Assembly: GCF_019316905.1 (NCBI RefSeq)
Contig: NZ_CP079216.1
Coordinates: forward strand, 434,001 to 498,000
Length of the DNA stretch: 64,000 bases
Direction of reading: 5' to 3'
Origin: Tessaracoccus palaemonis
Lineage (GTDB): Bacteria; Actinomycetota; Actinomycetes; Propionibacteriales; Propionibacteriaceae
The notes beneath the pieces were generated by a model that saw only the letters and a list, made by a program, of their open reading frames with translations, was not told the DNA's origin and did no database searches. This document shows positions 8,187 to 16,969 of the stretch, one piece after another (the first letter of the stretch is position 1; each line of letters starts with the position of its first letter). The translations under genes and the position numbers were made by a program.

Positions 8187-9683
8187 ATGGGGGATGAGCA
8201 GCTGTCGACGGGCGTGGCGTTGGCCGCGATCGCCAGCGTGCTCTCGTCCATCGACCACTCCCAGCGCGTCGGGATCGACCACCGGGAACGGTTGGACCTG
8301 CTGCGGCAGGTGCGCCGGGCGAAGGATCGCCTTGCCGGGTTGGAGGCGTGCCTGATCTCGGAGGCCGAGACGTGTGGCTCGGCTGAGGTGGTGAGCGGGA
8401 CGCAGCTGTCGAGCCTGCTGGGCAGGGAGGAGCATCTCGACAGGAGTGAGGCCCGCCGACAGATCGGCCAGGCGGGGCGGATCGCCCGGCATTCCGACGT
8501 GGCGCGGGCCGTGGTGGACGGGGCGCTCAGCCCGGGCCACGCCGTCAGCGTCGGCGAGGCCCTCGGTCGCCTGCCTCTCGCGCTGACCGACGAGCAGCGC
8601 GAGAGCGCCCGCGGGTTCCTCCTGGAGAAGGCGCGGAGCGCGACTCCGCGTCAGGTGGCTGACAGTCACGACGAGGTTCTGCAGGCGGTGGCGCCGGAGC
8701 TGCTGCCCACGGACGCGCAGCTCGACGCGCGGCTGCGTCGGCAGCGTGAGCGGGCGCTCCATCGTCGTCACCTCGTGTACGGGCCCGATCCCGAGTACCC
8801 CGGCTCCTGGTACTTCAAGGGTTCCCTGCCGGCGCTCGAGGCGGAGATCTTGGTGAACGCGATCACCGCCCAGGTCGCGGATCGGAAGCGGGCCGAGCGT
8901 CGACAGCGCCACCGGGACCTGACTCCTACCTGGCAGCAGCGTCAGGCCGACGCGCTGGTCGCCGTCGCGGCCGGGAGCAGCCACGCTGTGGCCGGCGACG
9001 AGGAGGCTTCCGTGACGCGTGATCCCGAGGTGCCCGCTCGGGCGGAGAGCGACGTGGCCGGGACCGGATCGACTGATGCGGCGTTGCAGCCGACGCGCGT
9101 GCCAGCTGATGCGGGGCTGCGGCCGACGCGCGTGCCCGGCGGTGCGGCGCTCCGTCCGGCATTTGTTCCACCGACTGAGGGGCCGCGGCCGACGTTCGTG
9201 CCAGCGGGTGCGGCGACCCGGCCGACGCTCGTGGTCACCGTCAGCTACGAGGAGCTGCTGAACCAGTCCTACGCAGGCGGCGTTCTGGCCTCCGGCCAGC
9301 GGGTCCCGGCCGGCGAGCTTCGTCGGATCGCGTGCGACGCCGAGGTGATCCCCGTCGTGCTGGGTGGACGCTCCGAGTTGCTCGACCTTGGCCGGGCGGA
9401 GCGGTGGGTCACCCCAGGGCTCCGCCGGGCGCTCGCGATCCGCGACGGGGGATGTATCTTCCCCGGCTGCGAGGCGACGGCGGTCGAGTGTGAGGCGCAT
9501 CACGTCGTCCCGTGGTGGGCCGGCGGATCGACGTCGCTGGAGAATCTGGCGCTGTTGTGCCCGTTCCACCACTCCAAACTGGAACCCACCCGAACCGACG
9601 GTATTGAGAACCGCGACGGCTGGCGAATATTGTTCGACCGCGAGACCCGAAGACCCGTCGTCGTGGAGCCGGACACCGGCTGA
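8187..9683 (+). CDS. DUF222 / 13E12-family protein with C-terminal HNH endonuclease domain
   Basis: 498 residues. The N-terminal DUF222 region covers about residues 20-300 and the HNH nuclease motif lies at about residues 415-470 (CIFPGCEATAVECEAHH, then LENLALLCPFHHSKLEP) with zinc-ligand Cys pairs and the HH catalytic site. Between them, at about residues 295-350, is a degenerate Pro/Thr/Ala repeat (LRPTRVP, LRPAFVP, PRPTFVP, TRPTLVV). No Shine-Dalgarno is seen, but TAGCCT ends 6 bases before the ATG, consistent with a leaderless transcript. Such genes are multicopy in actinobacteria and are often linked to repeats or mobile DNA. Biological role unknown. Confidence 0.88.
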   Translation: MGDEQLSTGVALAAIASVLSSIDHSQRVGIDHRERLDLLRQVRRAKDRLAGLEACLISEAETCGSAEVVSGTQLSSLLGREEHLDRSEARRQIGQAGRIARHSDVARAVVDGALSPGHAVSVGEALGRLPLALTDEQRESARGFLLEKARSATPRQVADSHDEVLQAVAPELLPTDAQLDARLRRQRERALHRRHLVYGPDPEYPGSWYFKGSLPALEAEILVNAITAQVADRKRAERRQRHRDLTPTWQQRQADALVAVAAGSSHAVAGDEEASVTRDPEVPARAESDVAGTGSTDAALQPTRVPADAGLRPTRVPGGAALRPAFVPPTEGPRPTFVPAGAATRPTLVVTVSYEELLNQSYAGGVLASGQRVPAGELRRIACDAEVIPVVLGGRSELLDLGRAERWVTPGLRRALAIRDGGCIFPGCEATAVECEAHHVVPWWAGGSTSLENLALLCPFHHSKLEPTRTDGIENRDGWRILFDRETRRPVVVEPDTG

Positions 9684-10071
9684 CCCCCTCGCGGGAGACG
9701 GGTAGGGGCGGGCCGGGCTTACGGTGGGGTTTCCTGGTGCCGGTTCCCGACCTCGGCGGGCTTGGCCCCGGTTCCCGGCCTCGGGGGCTTGGTCCCGGTT
9801 CGCCGAGCACTTCGACAGGCTCAGCACATGCACTTCGACAGGCTCAGCACATGCACTTCGACAGGCTCAGCACATGCCTGCCTGTCGAGGTGCCTCGAGC
9901 GGAGCGAGAGTCTGCCCGGGTAGGACTTCCCTTCGCCGCGATCATGCCCGGTTCGCCGCGCTCATGCCCGGTTCGCCGACCACTTCGACAGGCTCAGCAC
10001 ATGCCTGTCGAGGTGCCTCGAGTGGAGCGAGAGACCCTCCTGGACAGGACCTTCCCTTCGCTGCGCTCAGG
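9684..10071. repeat. gene-free stretch of family A repeats, including three perfect 23-bp units
   Basis: No gene is seen in this 388-bp stretch. Three perfect tandem copies of a 23-bp unit containing TTCGACAGGCTCAGCACATG occupy 9808-9876. They are followed by CCTGTCGAGGTGCCTCGAG plus GGAGCGAGAG modules, and further copies at about 9979-10040. The core TTCGACAGGCTCA is the complement of TGAGCCTGTCGAA, found in both orientations here and after the IS element. This is a REP-like dispersed family; related sequence lies inside two Pdu genes. Confidence 0.85.
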
Positions 10072-11510
10072 GGTCAAGTCCCGTGGTGTGGTGTCATTCC
10101 GTTGCTTCCTGTTGGTGGGTGATGGTCAGGCGGTGAGGTAGAGCTCGTGGTGGGCGGGTTCGGTGTGTTCGTGGAGGGTGTGGACGAGTTTGCGCATGGA
10201 GATGTCGGAGAAGTAGCGGCGTTCGCCGTAAGACCATTCCTCGTGCTGCTCCTGGAGGACGGCGCCGATGAGGCGGGTCACGGAGTCGCGGTCGGGGAAG
10301 ATCTGGACGACGTCGGCGCGTCGTTTGATCTCCCGGTTGAGGCGCTCGATGGGGTTGTTCGACCAGACCTTTTGCCAGTGCTCGCGCGGCAGCGTCGCGA
10401 ACCCGGTCAGGTCCGCTTCGGCGGCCTCGAGCATCGCGGTGACCTCGGGAAACGCGGAGCGGAGGCTGTCGGTGACGGCCTTGTATTGCGCGATCACGGT
10501 TTGGGTCGTGGTCTGCGCGAAGATCGTGGAGATCAGCGCGTTGACCGGTTTCGAGTGGGCCGATCCGAGGCGTTGAGTTACGTTGCGGGCGAAGTGGACC
10601 CGGCATCTCTGCCACCCCGCTCCGGGCAGGATCGCTTTCACTGCCGCTTTCAGTCCGGCGTGCGCGTCGCTGGTGACCAGGGTCACCCCGAGCGGGTCCG
10701 CATCGGTGGCGACCTTGAGGCCACGGTCGCGCAGCGAGCGGAGGAACTCGGTCCAGAAGTCGGTGGTCTCCGCGTCACCGAGCGCCATCCCGAGGATCTC
10801 GCGTCGGCCCTCACCAGAGACTCCGGTCGCGACGACCAGTGCTTGGGAGACGACCCGGCCGCGGTGGCGGACGTCGAGGTAGGTGGCGTCGAGGAACAGG
10901 TACGGGAACCAGGTGTGATCGAGTCTGCGGTGCAGGAACTCGTGGACTGCCTCGTCGATCTCGCCGCAGATCCGCGACACCGTCGAGCGGGAGATGCCGG
11001 TGTCGTTGCCGAGCGCACGGATCAGGTGCTCGACCTTCCGGGTCGAGACCCCGTCGATCCAGGCCTGGCAGATCACCGCGTAGAGGGCCTTATCGACCCG
11101 CCGCCGCGGGTGCAACAGAGACGGGAAGAACGACCCTTCCCGCAGCTTCGGGATCTGCAGGTCGACCTCCCCGGCCGGGGTCGCGAGGACCTTCGGGCGC
11201 GTGCCGTTGCGGCGGGTGGTCCGTTCCGGGGTGCGCTCGTAACGGGCGGCGCCGATCTTCGCGGTCGCTTCCGCGTCGACAAGGTCTTGCAGGCCGGCCT
11301 GCAGCATCCGGCGGAACACGTCCTGATGCGCGAGGTCGGGATCGGCGAGAACTTCACCGATCAGGGTCGAAAGGGCAGACTGGTACTGGGTCATCGTGGG
11401 ATCTCTGCTTTGCTTCTTGCCGGAAACAACTGGTCATCCCACGATGGCCCTTCAACGTCCACGACGACGAGAACCCCCACAGGATTGACACCACGCTATG
11501 GGACTCACCC
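10072..11510 (-). mobile_element. complete IS256-family insertion sequence, 1439 bp, with 8-bp target duplication
   Basis: Imperfect 29-bp terminal inverted repeats (22 of 29 identical) lie at 10072-10100 and 11482-11510, sharing GTGGTGTCA. The element is flanked by direct repeats CGCTCAGG at 10064-10071 and 11511-11518, the size expected for IS256 transposition. One intact transposase fills the element on the minus strand. Joining the flanks rebuilds a family A repeat, so the IS inserted into a repeat copy. Intact ends, duplication and transposase suggest a recent insertion. Confidence 0.92.
10126..11394 (-). CDS. IS256-family transposase (mutator type)
   Basis: 422 residues, ATG 11394. A DDE transposase: candidate catalytic Asp residues in FLDATYLDVR and TSDAHAGLK and the Glu in NPIERLNREIKRR, with the mutator signature around the second Asp and the CRVHFARN motif. 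The N-terminal domain (residues 1-150) is the DNA-binding part. Full length for the family and unbroken, so it may be active. It cuts and rejoins the ends of the surrounding element. Confidence 0.95.
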   Translation of the reverse strand: MTQYQSALSTLIGEVLADPDLAHQDVFRRMLQAGLQDLVDAEATAKIGAARYERTPERTTRRNGTRPKVLATPAGEVDLQIPKLREGSFFPSLLHPRRRVDKALYAVICQAWIDGVSTRKVEHLIRALGNDTGISRSTVSRICGEIDEAVHEFLHRRLDHTWFPYLFLDATYLDVRHRGRVVSQALVVATGVSGEGRREILGMALGDAETTDFWTEFLRSLRDRGLKVATDADPLGVTLVTSDAHAGLKAAVKAILPGAGWQRCRVHFARNVTQRLGSAHSKPVNALISTIFAQTTTQTVIAQYKAVTDSLRSAFPEVTAMLEAAEADLTGFATLPREHWQKVWSNNPIERLNREIKRRADVVQIFPDRDSVTRLIGAVLQEQHEEWSYGERRYFSDISMRKLVHTLHEHTEPAHHELYLTA

Positions 11511-11990
11511 CGCTCAGGGCGTTTCGACAGGGCCTGTGCTGAGCCTGTCGAAGTGCTCAACGAGCCGATTCGCCGTGCTGTGCCGCGGGCAAGCCACCGC
11601 TACCGAGCGACGACGGACTCAGCCCTTGTTCGCCGAGCACCGCGTCAGGCTCAGCCCGACCTGGGTAGAGGCGCCACGAGTGGAGCGAGAGGTCTGCCCG
11701 GGCAGAGCTTCCCTTCGCCGCGCTCATGCCCGGTTTGCCGAGCACTTCGACAGCCTCAGCACATGCCTGTCGAGGTGCCTTGAGCGGAGCGAGAGTCTCC
11801 CCGGGCAGGGCTTCGTTTCGCCGCGCTCATGCCCGGTTCGCCGAGCCTGTCGAGGTGCCTCGAGCGGAGCGAGAGGTCTGCCCGGGCAGGACTTCGTTTC
11901 GCTGCGCGCAGGGCGTCTCGACAAGCATGTGCTGAGCCTGTCGAAGTGCTCAGCGAGGCCGGCCGCTGCCCCTGCCAGCGCCGCCACAGG
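11511..11990. repeat. gene-free family A repeat cluster right of the IS
   Basis: No gene is seen. Several partial copies of the REP-like family A occur in both orientations: TGAGCCTGTCGAAGTGCTCA forms at about 11540 and 11935, and CACTTCGACAGCCTCAGCAC near 11743. CGAGCGGAGCGAGAG and TGCCCGGGCAG modules recur between them. Copies are separated by GCTCATGCCCGGTTCGCCGAG. The cluster continues the one left of the IS, so the two were one array before the insertion. Confidence 0.8.
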
Positions 11991-11997
11991 CCCAAAC

Positions 11998-12150
11998 GCC
12001 ACCCTTACCGACCGACGCCACCCTCCGGTACACATGCCACCGCCATGGCGGTGGCGTCTGTCAACAAGGGTGGCGTCTGTCGGCAAGGGTGGCGTCTGTC
12101 GGTAAGGGTGGCGTCTGTCGGCAAGGGTGGCGTCGATCGGTAAGGGTGGC
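11998..12150. repeat. 19-bp tandem array next to a 20-bp perfect palindrome
   Basis: Five 19-bp units GTCTGTCGGYAAGGGTGGC run from 12056 to 12150 (the first and last are slightly diverged). One inverted unit lies at 11998-12016. Between the orientations, at 12036-12055, is the perfect palindrome GCCACCGCCATGGCGGTGGC. There are no unique spacers, so this is not a CRISPR array. From 12165 to 12220 a family B repeat copy follows, reaching almost to the end of glgP. Confidence 0.85.
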
Positions 12151-12164
12151 GCCGGTGCCCTGCG

Positions 12165-12220
12165 ACCGATTTTCGTCACCTGACCGGGGAGAATCGACCA
12201 CTGACCGTTTTTCGGGTCTG
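12165..12220. repeat. family B repeat copy
   Basis: CGATTTTCGTCACCTGACC and GGAGAATCGACCACTGACCG form a copy of the repeat found at 43479-43787 and 44992-45137. It lies just past the 3' end of glgP and may contribute a transcription-end structure. Confidence 0.7.
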
Positions 12221-12241
12221 GACCTCGGGGCTCCCAGCGCG

Positions 12242-14794
12242 TCAGAGCATCGGCGTGGTGTGCCAGATGCGCTGCAGGTAGTCGCGCATCGAGCGGTCTG
12301 AGGAGAAGTAGCCGGTGCGAGCCATGTTGAGGATCGCGGAACGCATCCACGAATCCTGGTCCGCGTAGCGCTCCTCGACCTTGGCCTGCGCCGCGACGTA
12401 GGAGTCGAAGTCGGCGAGCGCCATGAAGCGGTCCTGGTTCTTCAGATTCTCCACGACCATGTCGAAGAGGTGCCGGTCGCCGTTCGAGAAGACGCCCGAC
12501 GAGATGAGGTCCAGCGTGGCCTTCAGTTGCGGGTTCGCGTCGTAGTAGGAGTGCGGGTTGTAGCCCTGTGCGCCCAGCTCGGCGACCTCCGGCTCGGACA
12601 TGCCGAACAGGAAGAAGTGCTTGTCGCCGACGAGCTTGCGGATCTCGACGTTCGCGCCGTCGTCCGTGCCGATCGTCAGTGCGCCGTTGAGGGCGAACTT
12701 CATGTTGCCGGTGCCGGACGCCTCCATGCCGGCGAGCGAGATCTGCTCGGACAGGTCCGCGGCGGGGATCAGCTTCTCCGCGAGGGTCACGTTGTAGTTC
12801 GCCGGGAAGGCGATCTTCAGGCGACCCTCGAGGATCGGGTCGGCGTTGATCGTCGCGGCCACCTTGTTGATCAGGTGGATGGTCTCCTTCGCCATGGCAT
12901 AGCCGGGTGCGGCCTTGGAGCCGAACACGACGGTACGGGGCGTGACCTCGGAGGCGGCGATCTTTCCGGAGAGCACCTGCTCGTACAGCGACACGATGTG
13001 CAGCAGCTTCAGCGACTGTCGCTTGTACTCGTGCAGACGCTTGACCATCACGTCGACCAGGTGGCCGTCGGGCAGGTCGATGCCGTCGCGGGCGCGCAGC
13101 AGGTCGGCGATCCGATGCTTGTTCCACGCCTTGATCTCGGCGAACTGGGCCCGGAACTCCGGGTCGTCGGCGTAGGGCTCAAGCTCCTTGAGGCGCTCGA
13201 GGTCCGTCACCCAGCCGTTGCCGATGGTGTCGTTGATCAGCTCCGAGAGCTTCGGGTTCGACAGCCGGACGAAGCGACGCGGGGTGACGCCGTTGGTGAC
13301 GTTGGTGAACTTCTCCGGCCACAGGGCGGAGAAGTCCGGCAGGACCTTGTCGCGCAGCAGCTGGGAGTGCAGCTCGGCGACGCCGTTGACCTTGGTGCCG
13401 GCGACGGTGGCGAGGAACGCCATCCGCACGCCCTGACCGTGGCTGATGATCGACATGTGGTGGGCTCGCAGCTCGTCGCCGGGGAAGGCCTCGCGCACCT
13501 CAGCCAGGAAGTGGTCGTTGATCTGGTAGATCAGCTCGAGGTGACGGGGAAGCAGACGCCCGAGCAGGTCGGTCGGCCACACCTCGAGGGCCTCAGGCAG
13601 CAGCGTGTGGCAGGTGTAGGCGAAGCACCGTCTGGTGACATCCCAGGCCTCGTCCCACTCGAAGTCGTACTCGTCGATCAGGATGCGCATGAGCTCCGGC
13701 ACCGCGATCACCGGGTGGGTGTCGTTCAGCTGGAACGTGACCCGCTCCGGCAGGTTGTGCAGATCGAAGCCGTCCTCCAGCGAGTGGTCGATGAAGTCAC
13801 GCAGCGAGCAGGCGACGAAGAAGTACTGCTGCTGGAGGCGCAGCTCCTTGCCCTGGGGGGTGGAATCCTCCGGGTACAGCACCTTGGAGATGTTCTCGGC
13901 GAACGTCTGCGCACGGACGGCCTGCGCGTAGTCGCCGGAGTTGAAGATCTGCAGGTCGAACGCCTTGGTGGCCTGCGCGGACCAGAGGCGCAGCGTGTTC
14001 ACGCGGCCGTTCAGGTAGCCGGGGACCATGTAGTTGTAGGGCACGCCCAGCACGTTCCAGGCGGGCACCCAGCGGACGCGCTCGCGGCCGTCCTCCCCGA
14101 TGTAGCGCTCGGTGTGGCCGCCGAAGTCGACCTGCACGGAGGCCTCCGGGTGCGGGAACTCCCACGGCGAGCCGAGCGACAGCCACGTGTCGGGCTGCTC
14201 GACCTGACGACCATCGACGAAGGTCTGGCGGAAGATGCCGTACTCGTAGCGGATGCCGTAGCCCACGCACGGCACGTCCATGGTGGCGAGCGAGTCGATG
14301 AAGCAGGCGGCGAGGCGGCCGAGACCGCCGTTGCCGAGGCCCGGCTCCACCTCCTGGGCGCGGAGCGTCGCGATGTCGATACCGCACAGCGCCAGGCCCT
14401 TCTCGGCGATGTCGCTCAGGTCGGTCGCGAGCAGCGCGTTGCCGAGCTGGCGGCCCAGCAGGTACTCGGCGGAGAGGTAGCCGATGGTCTTCGGCTTGTT
14501 CTCGTGCACCTTGCGGTTCGTCTCGAGCCAGCGCGCCATCAGGTAGTTGCGGACGGTGCTGGCCAGCGCCATGTACTGGTCGTTGACCGACGACAGGGAC
14601 AACGGGACACCCTGGTTGGTGTTCAGCTCGTGCAGGAACTCCTTCACGAATCCGTCGACGGAGTGGGGCGGGGCGCCGACGGGGGCGGTTGCCAACGGGT
14701 GGGTCGGCTTCCCGGAGGGACCCAGATCACGCGATTCGGTGGTCGGGGACTCGTCGGCCAGCGGAAGCTGGTCAGTGCGCACGTTCTCAGACAT
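12242..14794 (-). CDS. glgP: glycogen/maltodextrin phosphorylase
   Basis: 850 residues, ATG 14794 (MSENVRTDQ). It releases glucose-1-phosphate from alpha-1,4-glucan in the cytoplasm. Family signatures are plain: the N-terminal LSAEYLLGRQLGNAL, the GLGNGGLGRLAACFIDS loop, and the pyridoxal-phosphate site EASGTGNMKFALNGALTIGT with Lys699 as the Schiff-base lysine. Length fits GlgP of the GT35 family (about 800-850). The first about 50 residues are a variable, probably disordered extension. Translation initiation shows only a weak GGGGCC. The gene is alone on its strand, with repeats at its 3' side. Confidence 0.96.
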   Translation of the reverse strand: MSENVRTDQLPLADESPTTESRDLGPSGKPTHPLATAPVGAPPHSVDGFVKEFLHELNTNQGVPLSLSSVNDQYMALASTVRNYLMARWLETNRKVHENKPKTIGYLSAEYLLGRQLGNALLATDLSDIAEKGLALCGIDIATLRAQEVEPGLGNGGLGRLAACFIDSLATMDVPCVGYGIRYEYGIFRQTFVDGRQVEQPDTWLSLGSPWEFPHPEASVQVDFGGHTERYIGEDGRERVRWVPAWNVLGVPYNYMVPGYLNGRVNTLRLWSAQATKAFDLQIFNSGDYAQAVRAQTFAENISKVLYPEDSTPQGKELRLQQQYFFVACSLRDFIDHSLEDGFDLHNLPERVTFQLNDTHPVIAVPELMRILIDEYDFEWDEAWDVTRRCFAYTCHTLLPEALEVWPTDLLGRLLPRHLELIYQINDHFLAEVREAFPGDELRAHHMSIISHGQGVRMAFLATVAGTKVNGVAELHSQLLRDKVLPDFSALWPEKFTNVTNGVTPRRFVRLSNPKLSELINDTIGNGWVTDLERLKELEPYADDPEFRAQFAEIKAWNKHRIADLLRARDGIDLPDGHLVDVMVKRLHEYKRQSLKLLHIVSLYEQVLSGKIAASEVTPRTVVFGSKAAPGYAMAKETIHLINKVAATINADPILEGRLKIAFPANYNVTLAEKLIPAADLSEQISLAGMEASGTGNMKFALNGALTIGTDDGANVEIRKLVGDKHFFLFGMSEPEVAELGAQGYNPHSYYDANPQLKATLDLISSGVFSNGDRHLFDMVVENLKNQDRFMALADFDSYVAAQAKVEERYADQDSWMRSAILNMARTGYFSSDRSMRDYLQRIWHTTPML

Positions 14795-14883
14795 AGGCCC
14801 CACACTAGTCGGAGTGCGTGAATTGATGGTTTGCGGGCAGGTGACGTGCGCGTAACAACTCGTGGTGGAGCCGGAGTTCGTGA

Positions 14884-14902
14884 GGAGGTTAGGGCACACT
14901 AA
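14884..14902 (+). promoter_or_regulatory. candidate DtxR/IdeR iron box in front of the ABC importer operon
   Basis: The 19-mer GGAGGTTAGGGCACACTAA matches the DtxR/IdeR consensus TTAGGTTAGSCTAACCTAA at 13 of 19 positions. It overlaps a likely -10 element TAAGCT (14900-14905) that ends 7 bases before the ATG, where an iron-bound repressor would block RNA polymerase. Confidence 0.5.
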
Positions 14903-14912
14903 GCTGCCGCAC

Positions 14913-15926
14913 ATGTCCAAGCCCCGCCCAGCGGCCAGAACCCTCATCGTGCTCGTCGCGTTGCTGGTCCTTGTCGCCCTGGCGGCCATCTTCTCCATGA
15001 TGGTCGGCAGCAATCCCATCTCGGCGCCCCAGGTGGTCGCGGCCCTTGTCGACCGCGCCAACGACCCCGGCTCGGTCGTCTGGGGTTCGCGCGTCCCCCG
15101 CACGGTCCTCGGGCTCCTCGTCGGGGCGGCGCTCGGCCTGGCCGGAGCCGTGATGCAGGGCCAGACCCGCAACCCACTTGCGGACCCGGGCGTGCTGGGT
15201 GTCTCGGCCGGCGCGAGCCTCGCCGTCGTGGCCGGCGTGTACCTGTTCCGCGTCACCTCCGTCCTCGGCACGCTGAGCTTCGCGCTGGTGGGCGCCCTGG
15301 TCGCCAGCGTGGTCGTGTTCTCGGTCGCCGCGCTCGGCCGCGACCTCAGCAGCCCCGTGCCGCTGGCCATCGCCGGCACCGTCGTGTCCTCCCTCCTGGT
15401 GGCGCTCACCTCGCTGCTGGTGCTCCGCGACGAGACGACCCTGGCCGCCTACCGGATCTGGGTCGTCGGCTCGCTCTCGGGGCGCAGCCTCGACGGCGTG
15501 GAGGCGGCCGCGCTGCTGGCCGTCCTCGGGGCGGTCTTCGCCGCGCTGAACGTGTCCTCGCTCAACGCGCTGGCGCTCGGCACGGAACTCGCCACCGGGC
15601 TCGGGGTCAACCTCGTCCGTGCCCGCCTCGTCGGTCTCGCGGCCGTCACGCTGCTCACGGCGAGCGCCGTCGCGATCACGGGCCCGATCGGCTTCGTCGG
15701 CCTGACCGCCCCGCACGTGGCGCGGTCAATGGTCGGCGGCAACCACGCGTCGCTGCTGCCGGCGTCGGCGCTGATCGGCATGGTCGTGCTCCTGCTGAGC
15801 GACGTGCTCGGCCGCACCGCCGGCGGCGACGGCACGGCGGAGGTGCCCGTGGGCGTCGTCCTGACCGTCCTGGGGGGCATCGTGTTCATCCTGATCGTCC
15901 GACGCGTGAAGGTGGCCGCGCTGTGA
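14913..15926 (+). CDS. iron-siderophore ABC transporter permease (FecCD family)
   Basis: 337 residues, ATG 14913. TAAGCT lies 7 bases upstream and there is no good Shine-Dalgarno, so the mRNA is probably leaderless. About ten hydrophobic segments span the protein. The FecCD signatures are RVPRTVLGLLVGAALGLAGA near residue 55 and the cytoplasmic coupling region ITGPIGFVGLTAPHVAR near residue 255. It forms half of the membrane channel with the next gene, whose GTG start overlaps this stop by four bases (GTGA). The operon also holds an ATPase and a lipoprotein receptor, so the role is uptake of ferric siderophore or a similar chelate. Confidence 0.92.
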   Translation: MSKPRPAARTLIVLVALLVLVALAAIFSMMVGSNPISAPQVVAALVDRANDPGSVVWGSRVPRTVLGLLVGAALGLAGAVMQGQTRNPLADPGVLGVSAGASLAVVAGVYLFRVTSVLGTLSFALVGALVASVVVFSVAALGRDLSSPVPLAIAGTVVSSLLVALTSLLVLRDETTLAAYRIWVVGSLSGRSLDGVEAAALLAVLGAVFAALNVSSLNALALGTELATGLGVNLVRARLVGLAAVTLLTASAVAITGPIGFVGLTAPHVARSMVGGNHASLLPASALIGMVVLLLSDVLGRTAGGDGTAEVPVGVVLTVLGGIVFILIVRRVKVAAL

Positions 15927-16969
15927 GCATCGCCAGCACCTCCGTCAGCAGCGGCCGCCGGGCCGCCCGCAGCGTCGTCACCGACATCGCCTTCGTCGCC
16001 GTCCTGTTCGCGCTGGTCGTCGCCGGGCTGGTCGTCGGCTCCTCGTCGCTGTCCCCAGCCGATGTCGTCGCCACGCTGTTCGGGCAGGGCGACGCCAAGA
16101 TGCAGCTCATCGTGTTCGAGCTCCGCATGCCGCGCGTGGCCGCCGCGCTCGTCGTCGGACTCTGCCTCGGCATGGCCGGCGCGCTCGCGCAGGGTTTCGC
16201 GCGCAACCCGCTCGCCTCGCCCGACATCCTCGGCGTCACCTCCGGCGCGAGCCTCGGCGCCGTCGCCGCCATCGTGCTGGGCGGCGGCACCTACGCGGTG
16301 GCGAGCACGCTCAGCTCGGTCGGCATCCCGCTCGCCGCCATCGTCGGCGCGCTGGCCGCCTCCGCCGCGGTCTACGGGCTCGCCTGGCGCGACGGCGTGG
16401 AGAGCTACCGGCTCATCCTGATCGGCATCGGCGCTACCGCCACGCTCGGCGGCATCACCAGCTTCCTCGTCGCCCGCGCGCAGATCACCGACGCGGCGCA
16501 GGCCGCGCAGTGGATGGTCGGCAGTCTGTCGGGCGTGTCCTGGGCGAGCGTGTGGCCCGCCGCGCTGGCGCTGCTGATCCTCGCCCCGGTCGCACTCAGC
16601 CAGTCGCGCAACCTCGACATCGCCCAGCTCGGCGACGAGCTCACGGTCGGCCTCGGCGTGCGGATCCAGCTCCACCGCCTGCTGCTGCTGTTCGTCGCGA
16701 CCGTGCTCACCGCCGTCGCAGTCTCGGCCAGCGGCCCCGTGGAGTTCGTGGCCTTCGTCGCGCCGCAGATCGCCCGCCGGGTGGCCCGTGTCTCCCGCCC
16801 GCCGCTGCTGGCCTCCGCCCTGATGGGCGCCATCATCGTGCTCGGCGGCGACTCCTTCGCCCGGGCCGTCGCGCCCGGCCTCCCCGTCGGCGTCATCACC
16901 GTCATCGTCGGTGCGCCGTACCTCATCTGGCTTCTCATCCGCGGTCGACAGAAGGAGACCACAGCATGA
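15923..16969 (+). CDS. iron-siderophore ABC transporter permease (FecCD family), second subunit
   Basis: 348 residues, GTG 15923 overlapping the previous stop. Same architecture as its partner: a first membrane segment at about residues 22-42, FELRMPRVAAALVVGLCLG near residue 65, and ASGPVEFVAFVAPQIARRV near residue 270, which is the loop that contacts the ATPase. The two permeases are paralogous and probably form a heterodimer. The ATPase start overlaps the stop (ATGA), implying coupled translation. Confidence 0.92.
   Translation: MSIASTSVSSGRRAARSVVTDIAFVAVLFALVVAGLVVGSSSLSPADVVATLFGQGDAKMQLIVFELRMPRVAAALVVGLCLGMAGALAQGFARNPLASPDILGVTSGASLGAVAAIVLGGGTYAVASTLSSVGIPLAAIVGALAASAAVYGLAWRDGVESYRLILIGIGATATLGGITSFLVARAQITDAAQAAQWMVGSLSGVSWASVWPAALALLILAPVALSQSRNLDIAQLGDELTVGLGVRIQLHRLLLLFVATVLTAVAVSASGPVEFVAFVAPQIARRVARVSRPPLLASALMGAIIVLGGDSFARAVAPGLPVGVITVIVGAPYLIWLLIRGRQKETTA

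Noticed and set aside
9808-9876. Possible CRISPR array from 23-bp repeats
   Set aside because: The units are contiguous with no spacers, and no cas genes are present.
12056-12150. Possible CRISPR array or iteron-type origin
   Set aside because: No spacers between units, and no replication initiator gene or AT-rich region nearby.
10072-12241. Genomic island or prophage around the IS element
   Set aside because: No integrase, tRNA att site or phage genes are seen; only repeats and a single IS.
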